From Wolfiporia cocos (Eukaryota; Basidiomycota; Agaricomycetes; Polyporales; Phaeolaceae): DNA of 64,000 bases. The stretch is from positions 3,348,001 to 3,412,000 of the forward strand of contig JACCLO010000006.1 of NCBI GenBank assembly GCA_029448655.1, written 5' to 3'. Of this stretch, positions 11,759 to 24,630 are shown piece after piece. The notes under the pieces were generated by a model that saw only the letters and a program-made list of their open reading frames with translations, was not told the origin of the DNA and made no database searches. Position 1 is the stretch's first letter. Each line of letters opens with the position of its first letter. A program made the position numbers and the translations under genes.

Positions 11759-12399
11759 GACTTAGGGAATCAGTTACCAATGTTTTGATTTGATTTCTAT
11801 TATTCCTGATCCATTCAACGTAACGCCGCCGTTTGGATCGCTACAAGCTGCGTGTCTCCTGGGTACATTGCTCGCCATCGACCCATTAAACACCTCACCT
11901 ATCATGGCACATCCTGACCTGCCCGGAGGGAAATATTTTTCTGACAATACCAAACTTCAAGTTCTGCAGTGCCTCTATTTGGTGTCTATTGGGCTGCTAC
12001 ATTCCAAATTGGCTCTTAGTCTTCTTTACAGTGGTAAAACATAATTTTTGATGCACAATAGTCACTCAAGGCAGCAAATCTGAGCACTTCAGTAATCAGA
12101 ATCCATGAGCAGAATGAGTGTGAATTAGCCTGAGACAGCTCTGTATATAACCTAGGTTCATGGATATGAAGTGAAACATTGTGAACTACATTTTTTACTT
12201 CATCTGACAGCAGTGAATGTAGCCCAGTGCCAAAGAAAGCACAGTACTTCCAACATGGGGCTGAGCTCTCACCATATTCCGGGGAGACTGGAGTATATCA
12301 GTGCTGATGCTTGCCATTGTGAAGCCAGTTATCCATAGCTTACTGCAACAATACTATAGCAAAGATGGCAAGAATATGATTGTAATTTATGCTTATCCA

Positions 12400-13097
12400 T
12401 GTCAGACCGAGCTCAGACACAAGAGGACTGAGTAGGATGTTACTTGATTAAAACCAAGCTGAGGATCAGACTTGGTGGGTATCTACTATATATACATGAA
12501 TCTGTGTGTGTCCCTATGTGTCTCGCATACCTATAATGGTTTAGCGGTGTCTGGGTAGTGAACTAAGGCTAATAGACTTCGTTAGACCTTTGTCAAGGGT
12601 TTCTGGGATTTGTGGCGGATGTAATATGACTGGGATCTGCGATGTGTGGTAACCATGTGTGTTCTACTGATCCCTGTATTGTGATTGAGTTAGAATTATG
12701 TGAATGCTTCCTGGAATGTATAGGTGGTTCTGATATTCTCAGGAATGCTTCTGTGAAGTGTTAATTAATGAAAGAAGCGAAATTAGTTCTTGTGTGGCTT
12801 TTGACTAAATATATCTCTGGAAGATCAGGTTAAACCTTATGTTTGAATGTCGCCTTGTGGTATCCTTGTGGTACTGGGATTATTAGAATGTTTCCTGGGG
12901 CTTCTGGTGTGTTGTGATAGTGGTATGGATTTTATTGGTTCGTCTTCTTGGGGCTTCTGTGATAAAGGGATTTATTGGTGTTATTGCTTTATGGATTTTA
13001 TTGAAGGGTTCAGATAGAACTGAGTTATTATTGGATTGAACTGTTTGGAATGTGGATTGGTTTGGAATTTATTATGATTGGTTCTTAAATCCTGACA
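12400..13097. mobile_element. Solo LTR nested in the hAT element
   Basis: A 698-bp insert begins TGTCAGACC and ends TCCTGACA, with the 5-bp duplication ATCCA on both sides (12395-12399 and 13098-13102). Removing it and one ATCCA restores the sequence seen in the sister hAT copy at about 27180-27195. No coding sequence. Its orientation is not clear. Confidence 0.85.
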
Positions 13098-13319
13098 ATC
13101 CACCAGCAGTTGCCAAGAATATGTTAATGCTAAGTGGTTCAAGGTTCAGTCCGGTTCGAACCTGGTTCAAGGGTACCCATGGCCCCCCTGAACCAAGAAC
13201 CGAACCTTGACATCCTACCCTGAACCGGACCTGGACTGAATCTGAACCTAGGTTCGGTTCCGGCGGTTCAGGTTCCGAACCTTGGTTCTGAACTGAACTT
13301 CGGCAACACTAGATGGTAT

Positions 13320-14231
13320 TACAAGAGTCATTGCTGTCGATGTAACGAAAAATGCTCACTGTTGACTCTTTTGTATGCTGCCTTGTCAGCGAGAACCTGA
13401 CGCTGTGGCATGACAGCCTCCGGCTATTAGGGATTGTGACCATTGATGAGATACATATGCTAGGGCATGACAAGCTCGCATACCCTTCTAGACAGCATAT
13501 ACATGTCACAATCCATGGAACGGCTGTGTCCACTGGCAGAGGAGAGGAATCTGGAGGAGGAGGAGGGGAACTAAGGAAGCAGACCAAAGACAAGACGGAG
13601 AGTTGAAGTTTGCAGCTTTTGGTTCATGACGTCAGTAGCCAGTGCATCGTGAAAATAGCAATATAGCTCCTTATAAGATGTATACCACAGTGATTTTGTA
13701 CATGTCAACCCGGAATCTTATGTATTTACATAATTCGACAACCTATTAATGGCTTAGTCTTTTGACAGCTGGCCAGACCAATCCGAGAATCTGTCAGAAA
13801 TGTATCAGAAATATGCAGATTCTGGATGGATTCCGATGATGCTGTGATCTGCCCAGAATCCCTTCAGAATTTGTTCAGAATCTGCAAGTTCTGACCAGGT
13901 TCTAGGCATCAGAAAACCAGCGGCTTCACGCAGTGTGGGCTCCCTACAAATCAACGGCATATTTCCTTCGGACACTCTTCCTCTGACGTTGGCAGCATTC
14001 AACATCCATACGCATCAGCTCCGGCATCCCACCTCCCACAGAATCCAGAGCCACAAATACTCAGTGTGCCAGCATCACTCATGCTTTCCGTCTCACACAC
14101 TATACCAGACGTGATGCATGCAGCATGTACAGTGGAAGAGCACGCATTGCTAGACAGCCAGTGTGAGTTTTCAGCAGATTTGGAACATCTCACCACATAT
14201 ATCACTCAGTGATCTCTGATCTTCACTCACC
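13320..14231. other. Region without a supported gene
   Basis: Between the hAT element and the Plavaka transposase. It holds repeated CAGAATCTG-like phrases at 13780-13900 and short open stretches on both strands that I cannot assign. It may be the 5' part of the Plavaka element. Confidence 0.3.
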
Positions 14232-17200
14232 ATGGATTATTATCCTTCTACCGAGATCCTGCAACCTCAGGTGATTACGTTTCATGCATGGTTGAGGAGA
14301 TCACAGAAACCAACAGCGGCCCATGTTCCCTTAATCCTCGTGCCCAGAGGAACACATCGTTCCTCCTTCATAAGGATTGGCTGCTCAGCATGGCAATGCA
14401 GTTGAAGTCTATGCAGATCTATGGTGACACAGCTCTCAAGGGAAGGCAGGACAAGCTAATTGCTCACATGTATCATGAGATGGAATGGCTGCAGGCCTAT
14501 CGTCAGACGGAATGGAACAGACAAAAGCGTGTGCATGCTGGGGATCAGCAGCAGCCGGTGCAAGAGGAAATCAATACAGGTAAGTCACTCCAATTTGCTG
14601 CAAGGTTCAGTCGTTAAGAGATCATTTGTAGCTGCATTCTTCGCACGGAGGTATCTGTACATGGAACCGGTCATACTCACATATCATCTATTGGTGTTGA
14701 TCATGAATCTACTGCAACAACTTCCTCGGTGAGGCAACCATATCCTCCTTGTTGGCTTACAATCAATCATACAGATGACTAGTGATGTGCAAAGCACGGC
14801 TCGGCTCAAAGCCCGGGGCTTGGGCCCGGCTTTGAAGGGCTCGGGCTCAGCGAAATGTCAAGCTGGGCCCTCCTTGATGGCTCAGGCCGGCTTGGGCCCG
14901 GCTCAGGCTCAGGCCGGGGCTTATGGGTAATCAGGTAGGACCTCGGAATTATTGGCTTGTGCAGTTCAAATGACAGCACAACATATTCAGAATGCTTATA
15001 TGTCTACTATTTGTTGATAATCTGATCTACAAGTGTTTTTACAGCTGCTTATGATGTTGACCGAAAATCCAGATATCGATCACAACCCCGATCGCAACAG
15101 TGGTCACAACGTTCCGCACCGTGTTAGTAGATACAAGTCATTGTAATGGCCATTGAGATCATATAAGGTGAATTGATGCAAAATCTTAAACCATTTTCGC
15201 TAATTTTAACAATACCACAGCTGCGCGCCTAAAGCCGCCAGCTCAGGGCTCGGCTACGGCCGGCTCACGATCCAAGCCGGGCCCTGAGCCGTCTTAAGCC
15301 ACCCCCCAGGCTCGGCTCGGCCCGGCTTAAGTCGGCTCGGCCAGGCCCGGCTCACGGCTTTGAGCCGTGCTTTGCACATCACTACAGATGACCTTGGCAT
15401 TCGGAAGAGGTGGATCAATCCGAGAGGAAGATGAGTTGCTGTATAGACGACCTCCCTCATGACTTACAAACTGTCATGGACCGCTTTGACCTCGACCCTC
15501 ACACCCAACAATTCGCTTGCTGCCCGACTTGTTCTGCACTGTATGAATCCCGCCTGTATCCTGAGTTCTGTACTCATCATGACACTCCCACAAGCAATCG
15601 TTGCAGAACCACATTATGGCATACACGGACAATACGAGGCAAGAATTACGCATTCCCTGCTTGCACGTACCTCCACCAGGAAATGAAGAGTTGGATGGCA
15701 CAGCTGCTATCCTGTCCAGGTATGGAAAATATTATGGACACAGTGAATGAGCATGTGCGCTCAGGTTCACAAACAACCCAACAGGATGTGTGGGATGCCT
15801 CACTGTTCTCATCCTTCCGGGGTCCTGATGGCTCATCTGCATGATTCAATGTTTCATCAGGAGAGGGACGTTACCTCTTCAGCTTGTCGGTTGACAGCTT
15901 TAACCCATACTACAATAAGGAGGCGAAGCAGCAGGTATCAGTCACTGGCATCTATATGGTCTGTTTAAATCTGCCTCCCCACATTCGCTATCTCCCAGAA
16001 AGCATGTATCTTGTCGGAATTGTTCTAGGTCCTACAAAGTCATCAATAGATCAGCTCAACCACTTCCTGCATCCCCTTGTTGATGAATTAGCACTTTTCT
16101 GGGAGCCAGGTGTATTCTTCAGTAGGACTGCAGATTTTGTGAATGGCCGCTTGGTATGCTGTGCACTCATTCCCTTGCTATGTGACCTCCCTGCAGTGTG
16201 GCAGGTATCAGGCTATGGTGGTCATTCAGCGACGTATTTCTGCAGCTTGTGTTGGCAGAAGCTGGAGGATATTGAGAAAGAACTTAGACTCACAGCAGTG
16301 GCGTAAGTGTTCTCCACAGGAGCACTGGAGGCTTGTGGAACAGTGGAAATCGAAGACATCAGTGAAGGCGCAGCAAGAAACGTTTGACAAGAATTGCATG
16401 CGGTGGTCCGAACTTCTCTACCTCCTGTATTGGGATCCAATCCTCTTCACAGTCATCGATACCATGCATAACCAATACCTTGGGCTCTTGAAGACGCACT
16501 GCCGGGACGTGTGGGGAATGAAGGAGGATGTGAATGACAGAGACAGCATCTATAACAGCAAGCACAAGGTGCCCGTGCGACCACCTGATGCTGATATGCT
16601 GCAAGGGTTAACCTATCTACATCGTGGAACGCCTACGGAGCTGAGCTCATGCAAGAAAGTGGTACTGTGGCATCTTGCCTTGATCTATGACCTATGATGG
16701 TCAAATAAGAAGAAAGTTATCTTGAAGACATTGCTAGACTGGGTAGGTATTGTAATTCTGTCACAAGTCACGGTGTGCACGTGCAGCCATTGAATACTTC
16801 AGATCGTAGCATCATGGCCAAAATCTCGGGGCCGAAGATAGGCAAATGGTGGTGAGGCTCAGTCAAATGGGTGCAAGCATGCTGCTAGCTCAGCTTCCCT
16901 TGGAGGAGCGTGTCGTCAAAGCAGAGGGATCTTTTTCTAGGGGATGTTCCGAGAGCACCATGAAGAATTTTACAAAGCCGGTTCTTGTGGCAATGTGTGA
17001 ACACAGAATGCTGCTTTCGAATGGAACGAAATCAATCCTGACCAGTTGCTTGATCGGATGAATACATGTTGAATGTACCACGTTCCATGAAAGACTTACA
17101 TCTTTTCTAGCGGACATCTTCAATGACAGGTATGGCAACACAAAGCTTGACACAGCATCCAGTAAGCATGCAGTTCTGTGTGTCACCCTGCTGTCTTCAG

Positions 17201-18716
17201 AACTTAATATTGATCTATGTAGATCCTGCCTCCAGTCCAGACCCTGCCTCCAGTACTTGAGGACAGAACTGGCGATCGAGATACCATGACCACTGTCCTC
17301 AGGTGCGGAACTTTGCATCAGATCCATGTCAATTTAGCTTACACTGAGCTTCCGTCGTGGATCAATCCTGCTCCCATGAACCTTGGGACATCGGAGCGAG
17401 GAAAGCTACATGCCATTTAATGGCTGACTGCTTGCACAATCAATTTTCCTATCACACTGATCCAACTCTGGAGTGCGGAGTCAGCTATGAGCAGGAAGCA
17501 TGGTATGCTGCACAATTTCATGGAACTGGTGACCGCTGTGACAGTGAGCAGTTTGCTGGAGACGTCCGACGACCTGATCGTGCTTTACAATGCATCCATA
17601 ACTCACTATCTCAAGTCTCTGGAAGGGCTTTACAAGGAGGTAGATTTCAAACCAAATCACCATCTAGCGTTTCACATGGGCGATTTTCTTCATGAATTCA
17701 GTCCAGTTCACTCTGTCAGAACATTTTTCTCAGAGCAACTAAACTATACACTGCAACGTGAACACACAAATATCAAATTCGGTAAGTATGTTGCACAGTG
17801 ATCATTGAAGTCTGAATCTTAATTTTCATGAACCCAGGCAAGCTTGAGTTAATGTACATGGTCCATATCTGCCGAGCGGTGAATCTTCAGGCACTGATAC
17901 AGGAAGATCATGTACGTGGCATCATGGCAGAGCTTGTGGATGTGTATGATGTGGTATATATGGAGGATAGGCACGGCACTAGACTTTGCAAGATTGCAAA
18001 TATGCAGCTGCCTTCCACTCCACGAGGTGACCTAGGAAAGTTTGCGAGAACCGAGACCTTGGATGATATGACACTCAACACACTGATCCAGCTTCTGAGC
18101 CAGAAGGCAGGTGTTGAACTGTACACTGACATACATGGGCATAGGGGCACCCGCAATCGCATATCCCTATCTCCCACTGTCATGTCCTGCACCAGGGTCT
18201 TCATCAAAGGCGTCACCTATCATGATCATCACAGCAGTATGAAGGACAGTAACATCATGTTCGAGGCCCCAGATACTCACACACAGCATGCTGGCCACAT
18301 CATGAAGATATTCCTTCACAAAAGGAAAGATGCACAGGGCAGGGAGCATGAGGAGACGTCTTTGGTGGTGGAAACCTTGGCAGACCTGATACCCGCTGAC
18401 ATTCCTCAAGATCCATACCGACAATACCCTCTGGTCAGAGGTCACCTATATTATGACCACTACTTTGGTGTCTCGATCATTCGGCCTGACCAAGTTGTAT
18501 GCCATACGGCCAAGACGGTAGTGGAAATTGCAGAAATTTCATGACCCTGTGTTCATGTGCTGCCATTGAATAAGGCAGGCTGCTCTTCATTTCCAGTATA
18601 CGATGTGTGGAGCTGACGATGCCCAGATAATGAAGCTCATACCGGTCAATCAAGCTGACAAAGCCCACGGAGCGGATGAAGATTATGAATTGAACCAGTT
18701 CTTCAAACATGGTTTA
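14232..18716 (+). pseudogene. Decayed Plavaka (CACTA/Tnp2-like) transposase, copy 1
   Basis: Plus-strand blocks follow the order of fungal Plavaka transposases. First come a Cys-rich segment (CCPTCSALY), then LFSLSVDSFNPYYNKEAKQ and LNLPPHIRYLPESMYLVGIV, then FWEPGVFFSRT, CALIPLLCDLPA and GYGGHSATYFCSLCW (15850-16260). Then RWSELLYLLYWDP and DTMHNQYLGLLKTHCRDVWG (16400-16530), and a C-terminal part with HNFMELVTAV, NHHLAFHMGDFLHEFSPVHS and FGKL (17500-17830). A later domain of about 240 residues ends near 18716. The enzyme would cut and paste the element in the nucleus. Damage: an in-frame TGA at 15842, a frame change near 16295, missing sequence about 16690-17330, a stop at 18542 and a hAT element at 14780. 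Non-functional. Confidence 0.8.
14780..15384 (+). mobile_element. hAT-like MITE, GGCTC family
   Basis: 605 bp with terminal inverted repeats TAGTGATGTGCAAAGCACGG and the 8-bp duplication CAGATGAC (14772-14779 and 15385-15392). Both ends are filled with GGCTCGGC/GCCGAGCC and GGCCCGGC phrases. Non-coding. It interrupts the Plavaka-like transposase. Confidence 0.9.
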
Positions 18717-18901
18717 TGATTGTTGACGGACATTCTACATATAATGTCCTGTAATCTGGATATGTCATTGTATGTTTTTCTGGTCCATTTTCTGGCCTGG
18801 TACAGGACAGGCAATTGGTGTGATCTTGAAGCCAGACTAGATTACAAGGTCATAATCAATCTGTGGCGATGTTTGAATTGAAATGGAATTATAAGTTCAA
18901 G

Positions 18902-19921
18902 TGACACACACTACAACCTAAGACACACACCTGAGGGAAGGGGGCTCACACAAAGGTGCCTTCCTGGTCCAGGGCATCTAAGGCTGAAGAGGCCCAGACA
19001 AGTCTGAGGTTCGCTCAAGACTGTCTGGCATTTATATAGACTATACACTATTTGTACATGTTATGCTGCGTGTCCAGTAAGGGCAGGAGGCACAGTGTGA
19101 TTGGTCTAAGCTACGTTGCCCATAGGCGCGGAGTGACTAAGCCAGTAATGGCATCAGAGCAGTGATGTCCATAGTGATGTAGTGGATCAGGCCCGAGTCG
19201 GTGGTTCTTGTTGATCGGGGGTTCACTAATAATGGCGGGGTTCTATGTCCGTGATCGGGGCATCTGCAGTTCAGGTTCCCAAGGGATCGGTACTGAGTGG
19301 CATTATCCGGGAACATGGACTGGCCAGTACGGGCCGTGCATGATGTAGGGCGATCGAGCGTGATTGGCTGTGATCGGTACATAGCACCTTGTGACTGCTA
19401 GGGTTCTCAGTCATACAAGAGCTGCCTGAGGTCAGTGTTCCTTGTAGACCTGGGCACTGTGGAGCTTAAGGCCTTCCATGGGCCTCAGTCCGTATTGTAC
19501 ATAGTCCGTGCCAGTAATGGTGTGAGTCCATGGTCGGTAATGACCAGGTAGCCAGTAATGGCTGTGATTCATGGAGATGGGATGCATGGGGTTCGGTTGG
19601 TTGGGTGGATGTGGTCCTAGCCATGAGTCTGTGTGGTCACAACCTGATGGGATATGATCCAGGTAGCAGGGGTTGGCTGTGTTAGGTGCTACTGGGCCCA
19701 TCGTGCTTGGTTGGGGTCACGTGACTGCAGTTGGCTTTGTACTGGACGTGTGGCCTGGGACTAGGGTTATTAGGTGTGGCTGGTGGTGCTGTTAGCTAGT
19801 GCCCATGGTGGTACATATGTAGGGCTTGGATCTAGCTGAGGCATTGGGTTTCCAGCCTCGGGGGTGCTCTCGATGATCAGAAAAGGTACTGTGCCTAAAG
19901 ACTTGAAATTGGTATGTGACA
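18902..19921 (-). mobile_element. Solo LTR related to the 8-kb element
   Basis: 1,020 bp bounded by TGACAC and GTGACA on the plus strand (TGTCAC...GTGTCA on the minus) with the duplication TCAAG on both sides (18897-18901 and 19922-19926). Read on the minus strand, the last 160 bp align with 3541-3693: TATATAAATGCC, CAGTCTTGAGCG, CCTCAGACTTGTCT, GGACCAGGAAGGC and GTGTGTCTTA are in the same order. Three GCCAGTAATGG motifs recur at 19141, 19511 and 19551. It is diverged elsewhere, so this is an older or sister-family insertion. Confidence 0.9.
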
Positions 19922-19926
19922 TCAAG

Positions 19927-20513
19927 GCTGATAGCATGCCATACTCATTTGATGAGCATGCAATATGGATGTATGTTTGTCATTCGAAGAACATTCTGTA
20001 AACCTGCAAAATGCAGAATGCCATGCAATCACGGCTCAAATCTTGACTAAATGCTAGATAAATTGCGGAAATTATATAAGCTACAGCCATGTTATCAATC
20101 GGTACATTATGTTTGCATTTGATCACTTGATGAAATGATACCAACATGTTCCCGACAAAGTCATTAGATAATGCCCCCGGTGCTCCTTCCTCCACTGGTT
20201 GGTATTTACAGCGCAAACTGCAAGAATAAACGTCCACTGTGCTAACACTGAGAATAATTGCACTCTCAGTCTATTCAAACGTCTAAGCTACCTGTCGAAC
20301 TGCCACAAGCATGATAGCTGATTTCAGTTCAATGACTAGACCCGATATTGAAGATGGAACCTCCAGTGCTTTCCGGGCTATATGTGCTTCCAACTGCATT
20401 GTCGCCATCGGTCATCATACAAGATGTCGTTATACACAGGATGGGTTGCTACCGTGATGTACATCAGCAAAGTGCGAGACCGTAGATCTACTAGTATCTA
20501 CGTAGATATACCA
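19927..20513. other. Region without a supported gene
   Basis: A minus-strand open stretch of about 85 codons (19980-20237) has no recognisable motif. At 20495-20508 the perfect 14-bp palindrome TATCTACGTAGATA stands just before a tandem array. A similar sequence ends the array near 35340. Confidence 0.3.
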
Positions 20514-20750
20514 AGCAGGTCCTGTAACTGTAGCCGGACCGGTATACTCATGTATAACCCCCTTATAGTAGCAGGTCCTCGCAATAGCAAGCGCCCAGGG
20601 GATGGGTTCCTGCAAGGACCTCACCTGAGGCCCATGCTGTTGCAAGGACCTCACCTGAGGGCCTTCGCTACTGTGAGGACCTTAGCTGAGGGCCTTCGCT
20701 ACTGCAAGGACCTTAGCTGAGGTCCTTGCTATTGCAGGGACCGCACAATA
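20514..20750 (+). repeat. Tandem array of about 31-33 bp units
   Basis: Units of the form GCAAGGACCTCACCTGAGG plus CCTTCGCTACT repeat at about 20615, 20643, 20675 and 20705, with more degenerate GGTCCT units from 20517. Non-coding. It lies 3' of the Plavaka-like transposase, as a second GGTCCT array lies 3' of the other one. CACTA-type elements often have subterminal tandem repeats. Confidence 0.75.
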
Positions 20751-21066
20751 GTGATTCCCTGGGCAGTCTGCAGGGGAAGGCCGCTCTAGGGTACCGGTTC
20801 CAAAAATGCAGCTCATAGAATATATTAATACACATAGTACAGTGCCAATATAAGTACGATTTTCTTTAGTAGTACACATGCGCACAACACCGTCAGAAGA
20901 GCTGGCTCCTGAGCAGATGGGGCCACCAAGCACATATCACAGAGCACTGAGGATCAAAGAGTCGAGCACAAGACACAGCCTGATGGAGCAAAGCAGCAGC
21001 GCGTAACCAGAGCCAAAAGTCGCCAGAGAGCCAAAGTAGTCCAAGTATGCCATTGTGCACACCGAT

Positions 21067-23121
21067 CTAGTCGTCCTCTTCCTCGCCGTCTTCCTTGCTG
21101 TCTTTGTCTTCGTCCTCGGCCTCGGCCTCGTTGTCGCCAGCCTCCTCCTCTCCATCCTCTTCCATGAGCTCATCTACACCCTCGCCCTGCTCACCATCCA
21201 CCTGCTCCTCCACCTGCTCCTCACCATCGACCTGCGCCTCCACCTGCTCCTCACCGTCAACCTGCGCCTCCACCTGCTCCTTGTCGTCAACCTGCGCAGC
21301 AACTGCCTCCTCGTCTTCGTCGTCGTTAAAACTTTCAAAGAGCCCCAGTGGTGATTTCCTCCAAAGAGGGATGGGTAGGTCATCGCTCTCGGGGTGGGAA
21401 GCAGCCTTGGAAGCTTCAGCGAGCCGCTTGTTGATCCTCTCAATGAGAGACGGTCCCTCGCGCTTGCAAATTTTGACGCTGTTCGGTGTGACAGTCTGCG
21501 TACCCTTGCCGTAGACCTCCCTAGATAAAACAGTTAGATTACCATATAATTAGCACAAGTACTCACTTGTTGAACCAGGCCAGCGTCCGTGCACCCCAAT
21601 CAGCATCATTCTTGAACACGTTCAAGATGTAATTATAAAATTCTGCGCCGAGGAATGTGCCATCATTATCATCCCAGACGTTCCGGGATGCGTATCTGAA
21701 GCGAGTCTGCCAAACGGTACAGTCAGCAACAAATCATTTTAGAGAGCAGGACGCACGATCAGAGCAGTATATGCAATTTGCTCGGGAGTAACCTCATCAA
21801 GGCTGTAGATCTTACAAAGAGGGGGGCGTCCACCACCTTTCTTTGCATCCACAACAGAGAAACTTTGAGCAGCGCTGGGTCCCTTAAAGAGACAGCGGAA
21901 ATTCTGCGCACACTATCAGCATATACTACGCAATCAGATCCAGATCATACCACGACAAGAATAGGAGACATTAGCAGATTCTGTTCAGGCTTTTCATCAT
22001 CATACCCATTCTCAGGGTAGAGGAACGAGGGGAGGTCACCAGCGTCAACCTCAATTTCCCCAGCGTGCATAGCACGGCAGAATCTGGGAAACTCATCAGT
22101 CGAGGAAGATAATGACTGTTACCACGTACGCCTTGGGATTCTCATCAAACTCATCATGGTAGATGCGCAGCACTAATACTCGTGCTGTAGCGACATTCTC
22201 GTAGCCTCGCTTGGCCGTGGGTAAGTCGACTGGAATGGCTGGAATATCACCGCACCTCAAATTGGGGAGATACTTGAGGCAGTTGTTTTTGATTTTAGTA
22301 CAGTCGTCGGATCGGGCGTATCTGGAGTGTCGGTCGAGCTATGCATACAGTGAAGTATAAGCTATATGACTGGAGAACGTTGCGAAAACTCACGTATTGC
22401 GCGAGATGTAACAAAGCCTTCTCTTTTCCTTCTAAGTAGCGAATCTGCTTATGAAGGATGGGACAGATGCCCAGAAGCTCTTCATAGTAGCCAAGGTCTC
22501 AGCGAGCATCTTCCATCGAGCTGGCGACATGACAGAGTCCAAATCAGTGCATATATGTGCGCTTCCATATACGTACACTCCACTGGGAAGATCATTCGCA
22601 CCCCATTCACCCCCGGGAACGCCGTAGAGGCGAATGCCAAGCGCAATGACGCAATCGACCTTCATGAAGGGTTGATACAGCGCGGAATGTATCGCCCAGC
22701 CAGCTTGTATATCTTGAGGTGAGATCTGAATGTCCTCATTAATAGTAGGCTATATGCGCATGCAAAGGAAGAAAAAATACTCGTTTTCGTCGCAGGAAGG
22801 GTTTTCGTTCAACAATCTCATCTGAACGATCAAGCTTTTGAAGACCTGTTCATCTTTGGAGCCGTCTTCGTCTTCTTCAGTATTTTCGCGTTCACGATGT
22901 TCGACGTCGGTGACATGCTGGGATTGGGTATGACGCCCCTTCTTGGCGCTGGGCACAACGCTCGCACGGCAAGATTCTGGGGCTCGGCATGATGTAGTCA
23001 CGACGTCTTGCTCATCTTCATAGGTTGTACGGACACATTTTCTGGGCCGCTCTTTATTGAGTGTTGCATTCTTGTATGCTGGCCTTGGCATCGGGTGGTG
23101 AGACTTGACACCACGAGACAT
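21067..23121 (-). CDS. DUF6698-like protein with acidic repeat tail
   Basis: The minus strand carries a series of exons with consistent GT-AG introns. The order matches agaricomycete DUF6698 proteins: DRHSRYARSDD (about 22330), RIYHDEFDENPKAY, FCRAMHAGEIEVDAGDLPSF (about 22080), SFSVVDAKKGGGRPPL, LDEVTPEQIAYTALI (about 21800), RFRYASRNVWDD, EFYNYILNVF and WGARTLAWFNKEVYG (about 21570). The start chosen is MSRGVK at 23121, opening a basic then acidic N-terminal exon (23121-22781); splicing between 22780 and 22490 is unresolved. The last exon ends in about 80 residues of Glu/Asp repeats (QVDGEEQVEA units) before TAG at 21067-21069. The function of DUF6698 is unknown; these genes are numerous in mushroom genomes. 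No stop or frameshift was seen in the exons read. Confidence 0.7.
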
Positions 23122-23590
23122 AGTAAGGGATTTTTTGTAGGGGAAGATGGAGGTATGAGATTCAGTTGCCAAGGGAATTTGCAGCCGGTGGGCTGTCATT
23201 TATGGCGGGTACGTGATCATGTGACAGCCACTGTCATTACAACGCGGTAAGGTTAGGGCTTAATGCATCATCGGTGTCATCTGAACGGATTCATACATGC
23301 TCCTTACACCGAGTTGACGTAGTGCTCGATCTCCGCCGTCGCCCCTCTCAACAGCATTCCAAACTATCAGCAAATTACTTCGCAATCAAGGTGAAGAGTC
23401 AGAAGCGCCACACGAGGAGGCAGCAGCCACCAATGCATTCAAGACATGCGCGTTATATCATGTGATCACACTGAAAGATTCGTCTTGCATATTCTCGGGC
23501 TGCTATCTTCGCCCATACGTTTCGAAAAGTTTGCTTTTTATGGACGCTGTATAATGAGTGGACATTCTACTCTTGCGCCAGTTCACCCTT

Positions 23591-23740
23591 GAGCTTGAGT
23601 AATTGAGTCTCGTCCATTTCTCCAGTATGGTATGAATTACATGATCGCTTTGATAACAATTCGCGCTGTCTAGGAAGGCGCGAGAAGTTGAGAAAGTGGC
23701 CCTGCGCTATCTCTGATCTTGTGCTTCCTGCAGAGCGAGG
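23591..23740 (+). repeat. 150-bp dispersed repeat, copy A
   Basis: Begins GAGCTTGAGTAATTGAGTC and ends CCTGCAGAGCGAGG. Further copies lie at 25271-25410, 25425-25572 and 25588-25690 (the last cut short). All contain ATTTCTCC, ACATGATCGCTTTGATAA or a close variant, and AGGCGCGAGAAGTTGA. A fragment recurs at about 26866-26888. Non-coding. Confidence 0.8.
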
Positions 23741-24043
23741 CACGAATCTGAAGATGCGACATATCCTGACGCTTCGGTGGCTGGTTCCTCCTACGGCGCC
23801 TCCGACCTCCCACTTGATTCTGAGCTTAGTCCTTAGCGTTTGACGACTCTAAATTGCTAGAGCTCCTGAGAGAGTTAATATTATAGCAATACAAGGTCTC
23901 TCCTTGAAGTTGAAGTCTGCGAGTGTTCCACATGGCAGCTAAATGTCATAGACATGCTACTGTCAATCAATTAGATGAGATATGTGGTCAAGATAATGTA
24001 TATAAAGTATACAGATCAGTGGAGAAACATAGTTCTGAGAATA
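23741..24043. other. Short region without a gene
   Basis: No gene seen. It lies between repeat copy A and the solo LTR at 24049. Confidence 0.4.
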
Positions 24044-24048
24044 TCAAT

Positions 24049-24625
24049 TGACACAGTCTTACAGACTGTGCAACCCGGCCTTGCCGGGGGAACCTCTAAC
24101 CTCCTAACTCCTTATCCCTAGAGACGAGCGGACGTGAGGCGGCTGCGAAGGCTAAGCATCGAGCTACCAGACTAGCGCGTATAGGGTGAGATGGAGACGT
24201 CGAGGCCGAGGCCGAGGCGCAGGCAGACGCAGTCTAGTGTGCAAGAGAGAGGGCCTAAGCCCTTATGCCGACATTCCAAAGAATGGGGAGTAAGCCCCAT
24301 TCTACCAACGTTAAATATATGAGGAACACCATGCCAGTAATGGCCGCCCTAAAGTACCAGGCCCATGCGCAGGTAACTAAGGAGGCGGTGCAGTAACTAG
24401 TGACATGGTATGTAACAAAGTGACCGTCAGGTGATGTAGGTAAGAGGCGCGCGCACCCAGAGCGCGCATGTACTTATCTTATCGTAATCTACTAGGTCTG
24501 GCGCTAAACGTAAGAGGGAGGAACGCGGAGGTGCTACCGTAAGATCCAGGGGCCGTCCGATGGCCAGAATACCCTGTAAAATCAAAGGAAATGCAGGGCC
24601 ATGTCACAGCGTAAAAACTGTGACA
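24049..24625 (-). mobile_element. Solo LTR, 577 bp
   Basis: On the minus strand it runs TGTCACAGTTTT to ACTGTGTCA, with the duplication TCAAT on both sides (24044-24048 and 24626-24630). It contains GCCAGTAATGGC at 24333-24344 close to a TATA-like TATATTTAA (minus strand). Outside the ends and this motif it does not resemble the LTR of the 8-kb element. Confidence 0.85.
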
Positions 24626-24630
24626 TCAAT

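Larger units (their letters stand above)
10908..13311 (+). mobile_element. hAT-like non-autonomous element, GGTTCA family, copy 1
   Basis: Terminal inverted repeats start TAGTGTTGCCGAAGTTC and end in the reverse complement. The 8-bp duplication GATGGTAT flanks the element (10900-10907 and 13312-13319), as expected for the hAT superfamily. About 150 bp inside each end is packed with GGTTCA/TGAACC phrases. The interior shares blocks with the 931-bp copy at 26979-27909, in opposite orientation, plus two additions: a nested solo LTR (12400-13097) and about 800 bp between about 11110 and 11960. No transposase is visible. Confidence 0.9.
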
